Below, in pieces: positions 46,705-58,000 of a stretch of DNA of 64,000 nucleotides (the stretch's first letter is position 1; each line of letters begins with the position of its first letter). The position numbers and the translations under genes are program-made. The notes under the pieces are model-generated. The model saw nothing but the letters and a program-made list of their open reading frames with translations. It was not told where the DNA came from and ran no database searches. Origin of the DNA: Tipula vernalis. Taxonomy: Eukaryota > Arthropoda > Insecta > Diptera > Tipulidae. The stretch lies in assembly GCA_958295665.1 (NCBI GenBank), contig OY282558.1, forward strand, positions 31,579,045 to 31,643,044. The letters run 5' to 3'.

Positions 46705-49700
46705 GAAGAAAATCACCTTACTATAGCTCAGCCGATTCAGAGCTGTAAAAATCCGAAATCTGCAATTGTGCTCCGATTGCGGTTCTTGATACCTTAAATG
46801 ATAGGTCACGAGACCTGTAATTGCTATACCATACATTTCGAAGAAAGTTCGATTCGAAGAAAATCACCTTACTATAGCTCAGCCGATTCAGAGCTGTAAA
46901 AATCCGAAATCTGCAATTGTGCTCCGATTGCGGTTCTTGATACCTTAAATGATAGGTCACGAGACCTGTAATTGCTATACCATACATTTCGAAGAAAGTT
47001 CGATTCGAAGAAAATCACCTTACTATAGCTCAGCCGATTCAGAGCTGTAAAAATCCGAAATCTGCAATTGTGCTCCGATTGCGGTTCTTGATACCTTAAA
47101 TGATAGGTCACGAGACCTGTAATTGCTATACCATACATTTCGAAGAAAGTTCGATTCGAAGAAAATCACCTTACTATAGCTCAGCCGATTCAGAGCTGTA
47201 AAAATCCGAAATCTGCAATTGTGCTCCGATTGCGGTTCTTGATACCTTAAATGATAGGTCACGAGACCTGTAATTGCTATACCATACATTTCGAAGAAAG
47301 TTCGATTCGAAGAAAATCACCTTACTATAGCTCAGCCGATTCAGAGCTGTAAAAATCCGAAATCTGCAATTGTGCTCCGATTGCGGTTCTTGATACCTTA
47401 AATGATAGGTCACGAGACCTGTAATTGCTATACCATACATTTCGAAGAAAGTTCGATTCGAAGAAAATCACCTTACTATAGCTCAGCCGATTCAGAGCTG
47501 TAAAAATCCGAAATCTGCAATTGTGCTCCGATTGCGGTTCTTGATACCTTAAATGATAGGTCACGAGACCTGTAATTGCTATACCATACATTTCGAAGAA
47601 AGTTCGATTCGAAGAAAATCACCTTACTATAGCTCAGCCGATTCAGAGCTGTAAAAATCCGAAATCTGCAATTGTGCTCCGATTGCGGTTCTTGATACCT
47701 TAAATGATAGGTCACGAGACCTGTAATTGCTATACCATACATTTCGAAGAAAGTTCGATTCGAAGAAAATCACCTTACTATAGCTCAGCCGATTCAGAGC
47801 TGTAAAAATCCGAAATCTGCAATTGTGCTCCGATTGCGGTTCTTGATACCTTAAATGATAGGTCACGAGACCTGTAATTGCTATACCATACATTTCGAAG
47901 AAAGTTCGATTCGAAGAAAATCACCTTACTATAGCTCAGCCGATTCAGAGCTGTAAAAATCCGAAATCTGCAATTGTGCTCCGATTGCGGTTCTTGATAC
48001 CTTAAATGATAGGTCACGAGACCTGTAATTGCTATACCATACATTTCGAAGAAAGTTCGATTCGAAGAAAATCACCTTACTATAGCTCAGCCGATTCAGA
48101 GCTGTAAAAATCCGAAATCTGCAATTGTGCTCCGATTGCGGTTCTTGATACCTTAAATGATAGGTCACGAGACCTGTAATTGCTATACCATACATTTCGA
48201 AGAAAGTTCGATTCGAAGAAAATCACCTTACTATAGCTCAGCCGATTCAGAGCTGTAAAAATCCGAAATCTGCAATTGTGCTCCGATTGCGGTTCTTGAT
48301 ACCTTAAATGATAGGTCACGAGACCTGTAATTGCTATACCATACATTTCGAAGAAAGTTCGATTCGAAGAAAATCACCTTACTATAGCTCAGCCGATTCA
48401 GAGCTGTAAAAATCCGAAATCTGCAATTGTGCTCCGATTGCGGTTCTTGATACCTTAAATGATAGGTCACGAGACCTGTAATTGCTATACCATACATTTC
48501 GAAGAAAGTTCGATTCGAAGAAAATCACCTTACTATAGCTCAGCCGATTCAGAGCTGTAAAAATCCGAAATCTGCAATTGTGCTCCGATTGCGGTTCTTG
48601 ATACCTTAAATGATAGGTCACGAGACCTGTAATTGCTATACCATACATTTCGAAGAAAGTTCGATTCGAAGAAAATCACCTTACTATAGCTCAGCCGATT
48701 CAGAGCTGTAAAAATCCGAAATCTGCAATTGTGCTCCGATTGCGGTTCTTGATACCTTAAATGATAGGTCACGAGACCTGTAATTGCTATACCATACATT
48801 TCGAAGAAAGTTCGATTCGAAGAAAATCACCTTACTATAGCTCAGCCGATTCAGAGCTGTAAAAATCTGTAGTCCGCAATTGTGCTCCGATTGCGGTTCT
48901 TGATACCTTAAATGATAGGTCACGAGACCTGTAATTGCTATACCATACATTTCGAAGAAAGTTCGATTCGAAGAAAATCACCTTACTATAGCTCAGCCGA
49001 TTCAGAGCTGTAAAAATCCGAAATCTGCAATTGTGCTCCGATTGCGGTTCTTGATACCTTAAATGATAGGTCACGAGACCTGTAATTGCTATACCATACA
49101 TTTCGAAGAAAGTTCGATTCGAAGAAAATCACCTTACTATAGCTCAGCCGATTCAGAGCTGTAAAAATCCGAAATCTGCAATTGTGCTCCGATTGCGGTT
49201 CTTGATACTTCAAATGATAGGTCACGAGACCTGTAATTGCTATACCATACATTTCGAAGAAAGTTCGATTCGAAGAAAATCACCTTACTATAGCTCAGCC
49301 GATTCAGAGCTGTAAAAATCCGAAATCTGCAATTGTGCTCCGATTGCGGTTCTTGATACCTTAAATGATAGGTCACGAGACCTGTAATTGCTATACCATA
49401 CATTTCGAAGAAAGTTCGATTCGAAGAAAATCACCTTACTATAGCTCAGCCGATTCAGAGCTGTAAAAATCCGAAATCTGCAATTGTGCTCCGATTGCGG
49501 TTCTTGATACCTTAAATGATAGGTCACGAGACCTGTAATTGCTATACCATACATTTCGAAGAAAGTTCGATTCGAAGAAAATCACCTTACTATAGCTCAG
49601 CCGATTCAGAGCTGTAAAAATCCGAAATCTGCAATTGTGCTCCGATTGCGGTTCTTGATACCTTAAATGATAGGTCACGAGACCTGTAATTGCTATACAA

Positions 49701-49740
49701 TACATTTCGAAGAAAGTTCGATTCGAAGAAAATCACCTTA

Positions 49741-52426
49741 CTATAGCTCAGCCGATTCAGAGCTGTGAAAATCCGAAATCTGCAATTGTGCTCCGATTGC
49801 GGTTCTTGATACCTCAAATGATAGGTCTCGGGACTTGTAATTGTTATGCCAAACCGCATTAAAATTGGTTGATTATTACCATACATTTCACAGAAAAACC
49901 GATTCGAAGAAAATCACCTTACTATAGCTCAGCCGATTCAGAGCTGTAAAAATCCGAAATCTGCAATTGTGCTCCGATTGCGGTTCTTGATACCTTAAAT
50001 GATAGGTCACGAGACCTGTAATTGCTGTACCATACATTTCGAAAAAAGTTCGATTCGAAGAAAATCACCTTACTATAGCTCAGCCGATTCAGAGCTGTAA
50101 AAATCCGAAATCTGCAATTGTGCTCCGATTGCGGTTCTTGATACCTTAAATGATAGGTCACGAGACCTGTAATTGCTGTACCATACATTTCGAAAAAAGT
50201 TCGATTCGAAGAAAATCACCTTACTATAGCTCAGCCGATTCAGAGCTGTAAAAATCCGAAATCTGCAATTGTGCTCCGATTGCGGTTCTTGATACCTTAA
50301 ATGATAGGTCACGAGACCTATAATTGCTGTACCATACATTTCGAAAAAAGTTCGATTCGAAGAAAATCACCTTACTATAGCTCAGCCGATTCAGAGCTGT
50401 AAAAATCCGAAATCTGCAATTGTGCTCCGATTGCGGTTCTTGATACCTTAAATGATAGGTCACGAGACCTGTAATTGCTATACCATACATTTCGAAGAAA
50501 GTTCGATTCGAAGAAAATCACGTTACTATAGCTCAGCCGATTCAGAGCTGTAAAAATCCGAAATCTGCAATTGTGCTCCGATTGCGGTTCTTGATACCTT
50601 AAATGATAGGTCACGAGACCTGTAATTGCTATACCATACATTTCGAAGAAAGTTCGATTCGAAGAAAATCACCTTACTATAGCTCAGCCGATTCAGAGCT
50701 GTGAAAATCCGAAATCTGCAATTGTGCTCCGATTGCGGTTCTTGATACCTCAAATGATAGGTCTCGGGACTTGTAATTGTTATGCCAAACCGCATTAAAA
50801 TTGGTTGATTATTACCATACATTTCACAGAAAAACCGATTCGAAGAAAATCACCTTACTATAGCTCAGCCGATTCAGAGCTGTAAAAATCCGAAATCTGC
50901 AATTGTGCTCCGATTGCGGTTCTTGATACCTTAAATGATAGGTCACGAGACCTGTAATTGCTGTACCATACATTTCGAAAAAAGTTCGATTCGAAGAAAA
51001 TCACCTTACTATAGCTCAGCCGATTCAGAGCTGTAAAAATCCGAAATCTGCAATTGTGCTCCGATTGCGGTTCTTGATACCTCAAATGATAGGTCTCGGG
51101 ACTTGTAATTGTTATGCCAAACCGCATTAAAATTGGTTGATTATTACCATACATTTCACAGAAAAACCGATTCGAAGAAAATCACCTTACTATAGCTCAG
51201 CCGATTCAGAGCTGTAAAAATCCGAAATCTGCAATTGTGCTCCGATTGCGGTTCTTGATACCTTAAATGATAGGTCACGAGACCTGTAATTGCTATACCA
51301 TACATTTCGAAGAAAGTTCGATTCGAAGAAAATCACCTTACTATAGCTCAGCCGATTCAGAGCTGTAAAAATCCGAAATCTGCAATTGTGCTCCGATTGC
51401 GGTTCTTGATACCTTAAATGATAGGTCACGAGACCTGTAATTGCTATACCATACATTTCGAAGAAAGTTCGATTCGAAGAAAATCACCTTACTATAGCTC
51501 AGCCGATTCAGAGCTGTAAAAATCCGAAATCTGCAATTGTGCTCCGATTGCGGTTCTTGATACCTTAAATGATAGGTCACGAGACCTGTAATTGCTATAC
51601 CATACATTTCGAAGAAAGTTCGATTCGAAGAAAATCACCTTACTATAGCTCAGCCGATTCAGAGCTGTAAAAATCTGAAGTCCGCAATTGTGCTCCGATT
51701 GCGGTTCTTGATACCTTAAATGATAGGTCACGAGACCTGTAATTGCTATACCATACATTTCGAAGAAAGTTCGATTCGAAGAAAATCACCTTACTATAGC
51801 TCAGCCGATTCAGAGCTGTAAAAATCCGAAATCTGCAATTGTGCTCCGATTGCGGTTCTTGATACCTTAAATGATAGGTCACGAGACCTGTAATTGCTAT
51901 ACCATACATTTCGAAGAAAGTTCGATTCGAAGAAAATCACCTTACTATAGCTCAGCCGATTCAGAGCTGTAAAAATCCGAAATCTGCAATTGTGCTCCGA
52001 TTGCGGTTCTTGATACCTTAAATGATAGGTCACGAGACCTGTAATTGCTATACCATACATTTCGAAGAAAGTTCGATTCGAAGAAAATCACCTTGCTATA
52101 GCTCAGCCGATTCAGAACTGTGAAAATCCGAAATCTGCAATTGTGCTCCGATTGCGGTTCTTGATACCTTAAATGATAGGTCACGAGACCTGTAATTGCT
52201 AACCATACATTTCGAAGAAAATTCGATTCGAAGAAAATCACCTTACTATAGCTCAGCCGATTCAGAGCTGTAAAAATCCGAAATCTGCAATTGTGCTCCG
52301 ATTGCGGTTCTTGATACCTCAAATAATAGGTCTCGGGACTTGTAATTGTTATGCCAAACCGCATTAAAATTGGTTGATTATTTCCATACATTTCACAGAA
52401 AAACCGATTCGAAGAAAATCACCTTA
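49741..52426 (+). repeat. Mixed block introducing new A and B sub-variants
   Basis: B copies lie at 49741, 50677, 51009 and 52246. The first three have TTATTACC; the first two also have GTGAAAATCC. A copies at 49922, 50073, 50224 and 50858 have GCTGTACC and CGAAAAAAGTTCG. The junction CACGTTACTA near 50521 recurs near 57251. The v1-like A at 51643 reads TGAAGTCCGC. The 52096 monomer (150 bp) has GCTAACC. Confidence 0.88.
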
Positions 52427-55053
52427 CTATAGCTCAGCCGATTCAGAGCTGTAAAAATCCGAAATCTGCAATTGTGCTCCGATTGCGGTTCTTGATACCT
52501 TAAATGATAGGTCACGAGACCTGTAATTGCTATACCATACATTTCGAAGAAAGTTCGATTCGAAGAAAATCACCTTAATATAGCTCAGCCGATTCAGAGC
52601 TGTAAAAATCCGAAATCTGCAATTGTGCTCCGATTGCGGTTCTTGATACCTTAAATGATAGGTCACGAGACCTGTAATTGCTATACCATACATTTCGAAG
52701 AAAGTTCGATTCGATGAAAATCACCTTACTATAGCTCAGCCGATTCAGAGCTGTAAAAATCCGAAATCTGCAATTGTGCTCCGATTGCGGTTCTTGATAC
52801 CTTAAATGATAGGTCACGAGACCTGTAATTGCTATACCATACATTTCGAAGAAAGTTCGATTCGAAGAAAATCACCTTACTATAGCTCAGCCGATTCAGA
52901 GCTGTAAAAATCCGAAATCTGCAATTGTGCTCCGATTGCGGTTCTTGATACCTTAAATGATAGGTCACGAGACCTGTAATTGCTATACCATACATTTCGA
53001 AGAAAGTTCGATTCGAAGAAAATCACCTTACTATAGCTCAGCCGATTCAGAGCTGTAAAAATCCGAAATCTGCAATTGTGCTCCGATTTCGGTTCTTGAT
53101 ACCTCAAATGATAGGTCTCGGGACTTGTAATTGTTATGCCAAACCGCATTAAAATTGGTTGATTATTTCCATACATTTCACAGAAAAATCGATTCGAAGA
53201 AAATCACCTTACTATAGCTCAGCCGATTCAGAGCTGTAAAAATCCGAAATCTGCAATTGTGCTCCGATTGCGGTTCTTGATACCTTAAATGATAGGTCAC
53301 GAGACCTGTAATTGCTATACCATACATTTCGAAGAAAGTTCGATTCGAAGAAAATCACCTTACTATAGCTCAGCCGATTCAGAGCTGTAAAAATCCGAAA
53401 TCTGCAATTGTGCTCCGATTGCGGTTCTTGATACCTTAAATGATAGGTCACGAGACCTGTAATTGCTATACCATACATTTCGAAGAAAGTTCGATTCGAA
53501 GAAAATCACCTTACTATAGCTCAGCCGATTCAGAGCTGTAAAAATCCGAAATCTGCAATTGTGCTCCGATTGCGGTTCTTGATACCTTAAATGATAGGTC
53601 ACGAGACCTGTAATTGCTATACCATACATTTCGAAGAAAGTTCGATTCGAAGAAAATCACCTTACTATAGCTCAGCCGATTCAGAGCTGTAAAAATCCGA
53701 AATCTGCAATTGTGCTCCGATTGCGGTTCTTGATACCTTAAATGATAGGTCACGAGACCTGTAATTGCTATACCATACATTTCGAAGAAAGTTCGATTCG
53801 AAGAAAATCACCTTACTATAGCTCAGCCGATTCAGAGCTGTAAAAATCCGAAATCTGCAATTGTGCTCCGATTGCGGTTCTTGATACCTTAAATGATAGG
53901 TCACGAGACCTGTAATTGCTATACCATACATTTCGAAGAAAGTTCGATTCGAAGAAAATCACCTTACTATAGCTCAGCCGATTCAGAGCTGTAAAAATCC
54001 GAAATCTGCAATTGTGCTCCGATTGCGGTTCTTGATACCTTAAATGATAGGTCACGAGACCTGTAATTGCTATACCATACATTTCGAAGAAAGTTCGATT
54101 CGAAGAAAATCACCTTACTATAGCTCAGCCGATTCAGAGCTGTAAAAATCCGAAATCTGCAATTGTGCTCCGATTGCGGTTCTTGATACCTTAAATGATA
54201 GGTCACGAGACCTGTAATTGCTATACCATACATTTCGAAGAAAGTTCGATTCGAAGAAAATCACCTTACTATAGCTCAGCCGATTCAGAGCTGTAAAAAT
54301 CCGAAATCTGCAATTGTGCTCCGATTGCGGTTCTTGATACCTTAAATGATAGGTCACGAGACCTGTAATTGCTATACCATACATTTCGAAGAAAGTTCGA
54401 TTCGAAGAAAATCACCTTACTATAGCTCAGCCGATTCAGAGCTGTAAAAATCCGAAATCTGCAATTGTGCTCCGATTGCGGTTCTTGATACCTTAAATGA
54501 TAGGTCACGAGACCTGTAATTGCTATACCATACATTTCGAAGAAAGTTCGATTCGAAGAAAATCACCTTACTATAGCTCAGCCGATTCAGAGCTGTAAAA
54601 ATCCGAAAGCTGCAATTGTGCTCCGATTGCGGTTCTTGATACCTTAAATGATAGGTCACGAGACCTGTAATTGCTATACCATACATTTCGAAGAAAGTTC
54701 GATTCGAAGAAAATCACCTTACTATAGTTCAGCCGATTCAGAGCTGTAAAAATCCTAAATCTGCAATTGTGCTCCGATTGCGGTTCTTGATACCTTAAAT
54801 GATAGGTCACGAGACCTGTAATTGCTATACCATACATTTCGAAGAAAGTTCGATTCGAAGAAAATCACCTTACTATAGCTCAGCCGATTCAGAGCTGTAA
54901 AAATCCGAAATCTGCAATTGTGCTCCGATTGCGGTTCTTGATACCTCAAATGATAGGTCTCGGGACTTGTAATTGTTATGCCAAACCGCATTAAAATTGG
55001 TTGATTATTTCCATACATTTCACAGAAAAACCGATTCGAAGAAAATCACCTTA
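52427..55053 (+). repeat. A runs separated by single B monomers
   Basis: Four A (52427-52880), a B2 at 53031 with GATTTCGGTTC, eleven A (53212-54872) and a B1 at 54873. The nine A monomers from 53212 to 54570 look identical. The 54722 copy has CTATAGTTCAG and ATCCTAAATC, the latter as in the 1-3 kb block. Near 52715 TCGATGAAAA recurs from the left end of the window. Confidence 0.88.
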
Positions 55054-58000
55054 CTAAGCTCAGCCGATTCAGAGCTGTAAAAATCCGAAATCTGCAATTG
55101 TGCTCCGATTGCGGTTCTTGATACCTTAAATGATAGGTCACGAGACCTGTAATTGCTATACCATACATTTCGAAGAAAGTTTGATTCGAAGAAAATCACC
55201 TTACTATAGCTCAGCCGATTCAGAGCTGTAAAAATCCGAAATCTGCAATTGTGCTCCGATTTCGGTTCTTGATACCTCAAATGATAGGTCTCGGGACTTG
55301 TAATTGTTATGCCAAACCGCATTAAAATTGGTTGATTATTTCCATACATTTCACAGAAAAACCGATTCGAAGAAAATCACCTTACTATAGCTCAGCCGAT
55401 TCAGAGCTGTAAAAATCCGAAATCTGCAATTGTGCTCCGATTGCGGTTCTTGATACCTTAAATGATAGGTCACGAGACCTGTAATTGCTGTACCATACAT
55501 TTCGAAAAAAGTTCGATTCGAAGAAAATCACCTTACTATAGCTCAGCCGATTCAGAGCTGTAAAAATCCGAAATCTGCAATTGGGCTCCGATTGCGGTTC
55601 TTGATACCTTAAATGATAGGTCACGAGACCTGTAATTGCTATACCATACATTTCGAAGAAAGTTCGATTCGAAGAAAATCACCTTACTATAGCTCAGCCG
55701 ATTCAGAGCTGTGAAAATCCGAAATCTGCAATTGTGCACCGATTGCGGTTCTTGATACCTCAAATGATAGGTCTCGGGACTTGTAATTGTTATGCCAAAC
55801 CGCATTAAAATTTGTTGATTATTTCCATACATTTCACAGAAAAACCGATTCGAAGAAAATCACCTTACTATAGCTCAGCCGATTCAGAGCTGTAAAAATC
55901 CGAAATCTGCAATTGTGCTCCGATTGCGGTTCTTGATACCTTAAATGATAGGTCACGAGACCTGTAATTGCTGTACCATACATTTCGAAAAAAGTTCGAT
56001 TCGAAGAAAATCACCTTACTATAGCTCAGCCGATTCAGAGCTGTAAAAATCCGAAATCTGCAATTGTGCTCCGATTGCGGTTCTTGATACCTTAAATGAT
56101 AGGTCACGAGACCTGTAATTGCTATACCATACATTTCGAAGAAAGTTCGATTCGAAGAAAATCACCTTACTATAGCTCAGCCGATTCAGAGCTGTAAAAA
56201 TCCGAAATCTGCAATTGTGCTCCGATTGCGGTTCTTGATACCTTAAATGATAGGTCACGAGACCTGTAATTGCTGTACCATACATTTCGAAAAAAGTTCG
56301 ATTCGAAGAAAATCACCTTACTATAGCTCAGCCGATTCAGAGCTGTAAAAATCCGAAATCTGCAATTGTGCTCCGATTGCGGTTCTTGATACCTTAAATG
56401 ATAGGTCACGAGACCTGTAATTGCTATACCATACATTTCGTAAAAAGTTCGATTCGAAGAAAATCACCTTACTATAGCTCAGCCGATTCAGAGCTGTAAA
56501 AATCCGAAATCTGCAATTGTGCTCCGATTGCGGTTCTTGATACCTCAAATGATAGGTCTCGGGACTTGTAATTGTTATGCCAAACCGCATTAAAATTGGT
56601 TGATTATTTCCATACATTTCACAGAAAAACCGATTCGAAGAAAATCACCTTACTAAGCTCAGCCGATTCAGAGCTGTAAAAATCCGAAATCTGCAATTGT
56701 GCTCCGATTGCGGTTCTTGATACCTTAAATGATAGGTCACGAGACCTGTAATTGCTATACCATACATTTCGAAGAAAGTTCGATTCGAAGAAAATCACCT
56801 TACTATAGCTCAGCCGATTCAGAGCTGTAAAAATCCGAAATCTGCAATTGGGCTCCGATTGCGGTTCTTGATACCTTAAATGATAGGTCACGAGACCTGT
56901 AATTGCTATACCATACATTTCGAAGAAAGTTCGATTCGAAGAAAATCACCTTACTATAGCTCAGCCGATTCAGAGCTGTAAAAATCCGAAATCTGCAATT
57001 GTGCTCCGATTGCGGTTCTTGATACCTTAAATGATAGGTCACGAGACCTGTAATTGCTGTACCATACATTTCGAAAAAAGTTCGATTCGAAGAAAATCAC
57101 CTTACTATAGCTCAGCCGATTCAGAGCTGTAAAAATCCGAAATCTGCAATTGTGCTCCGATTGCGGTTCTTGATACCTTAAATGATAGGTCACGAGACCT
57201 GTAATTGCTATACCATACATTTCGAAGAAAGTTCGATTCGAAGAAAATCACGTTACTATAGCTCAGCCGATTCAGAGCTGTAAAAATCCGAAATCTGCAA
57301 TTGTGCTCCGATTGCGGTTCTTGATACCTTAAATGATAGGTCACGAGACCTGTAATTGCTGTACCATACATTTCGAAAAAAGTTCGATTCGAAGAAAATC
57401 ACCTTACTATAGCTCAGCCGATTCAGAGCTCTAAAAATCCGAAATCTGCAATTGTGCTCCGATTGCGGTTCTTGATACCTTAAATGATAGGTCACGAGAC
57501 CTGTAATTGCTGTACCATACATTTCGTAAAAAGTTCGATTCGAAGAAAATCACCTTACTATAGCTCAGCCGATTCAGAGCTGTAAAAATCCGAAATCTGC
57601 AATTGTGCTCCGATTGCGGTTCTTGATACCTTAAATGATAGGTCACGAGACCTGTAATTGCTATACCATACATTTCGTAAAAAGTTCGATTCGAAGAAAA
57701 TCACCTTACTATAGCTCAGCCGATTCAGAGCTGTAAAAATCCGAAATCTGCAATTGTGCTCCGATTGCGGTTCTTGGTACCTCAAATGATAGGTCTCGGG
57801 ACTTGTAATTGTTATGCCAAACGGCATTAAAATTGGTTGATTATTTCCATACATTTCACAGAAAAACCGATTCGAAGAAAATCACCTTACTATATATAGC
57901 TCAGCCGATTCAGAGCTGTGAAAATCCGAAATCTGCAATTGTGCTCCGATTGCGGTTCTTGATACCTTAAATGATAGGTCACGAGACCTGTAATTGCTAT

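Larger units (their letters stand above)
46640..46714 (+). repeat. Half-unit 2 of the A monomer (75 bp)
   Basis: It spans positions 71-145 and aligns to half-unit 1 through four collinear anchors. In family B this half carries all diagnostic substitutions and the 30-bp insertion, so it is the variable half. Sequence between anchors is not convincingly alignable by eye, so the duplication is old. Confidence 0.65.
46570..46720 (+). repeat. Representative family A monomer (151 bp)
   Basis: This is a consensus copy from the most homogeneous part of the array. I number position 1 at the c of CTATAGCTCA. The unit has 60 G+C of 151 and 8 CpG. Landmarks are the D-arm-like segment at positions 2-24, a second inverted repeat at 40-62, a third at 83-96, the step TTCGAAGAAA at 118-127 repeated at 134-143, and the end ATCACCTTA at 143-151. 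Because 151 is one more than a multiple of three, the reading frame shifts at every monomer. Confidence 0.97.
46268..48834 (+). repeat. Seventeen near-identical A monomers
   Basis: No v1, v2 or other variant was seen among the 17 consecutive units, and their conceptual translations are the same. This is the most homogeneous run in the window and the likeliest site of recent expansion. Confidence 0.85.
35247..49740 (+). repeat. A-only domain, 96 consecutive A monomers
   Basis: Its length is 14494 bp, which equals 96 x 151 minus the two single-base deletions at 38871 and 43853. No B insertion occurs anywhere in it. Two sub-variants are interspersed: v1 (GAAGTCCGC, positions 38 and 41) in 17 monomers between 35398 and 48835, counting the 48835 copy (TGTAGTCCGC), and v2 (CGATACCTG, position 92) in 10 monomers between 36153 and 43249. 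It is the largest homogeneous domain in the window. Confidence 0.95.

Noticed and set aside
46687..46705. CENP-B box
   Set aside because: TTCGAAGAAAG fits the first half of the box (TTCG, then A at the right spacing), but the required CGGG is replaced by TTCG. The CGGG in B (GTCTCGGGAC) has no TTCG at the correct distance. No full match was seen on either strand.
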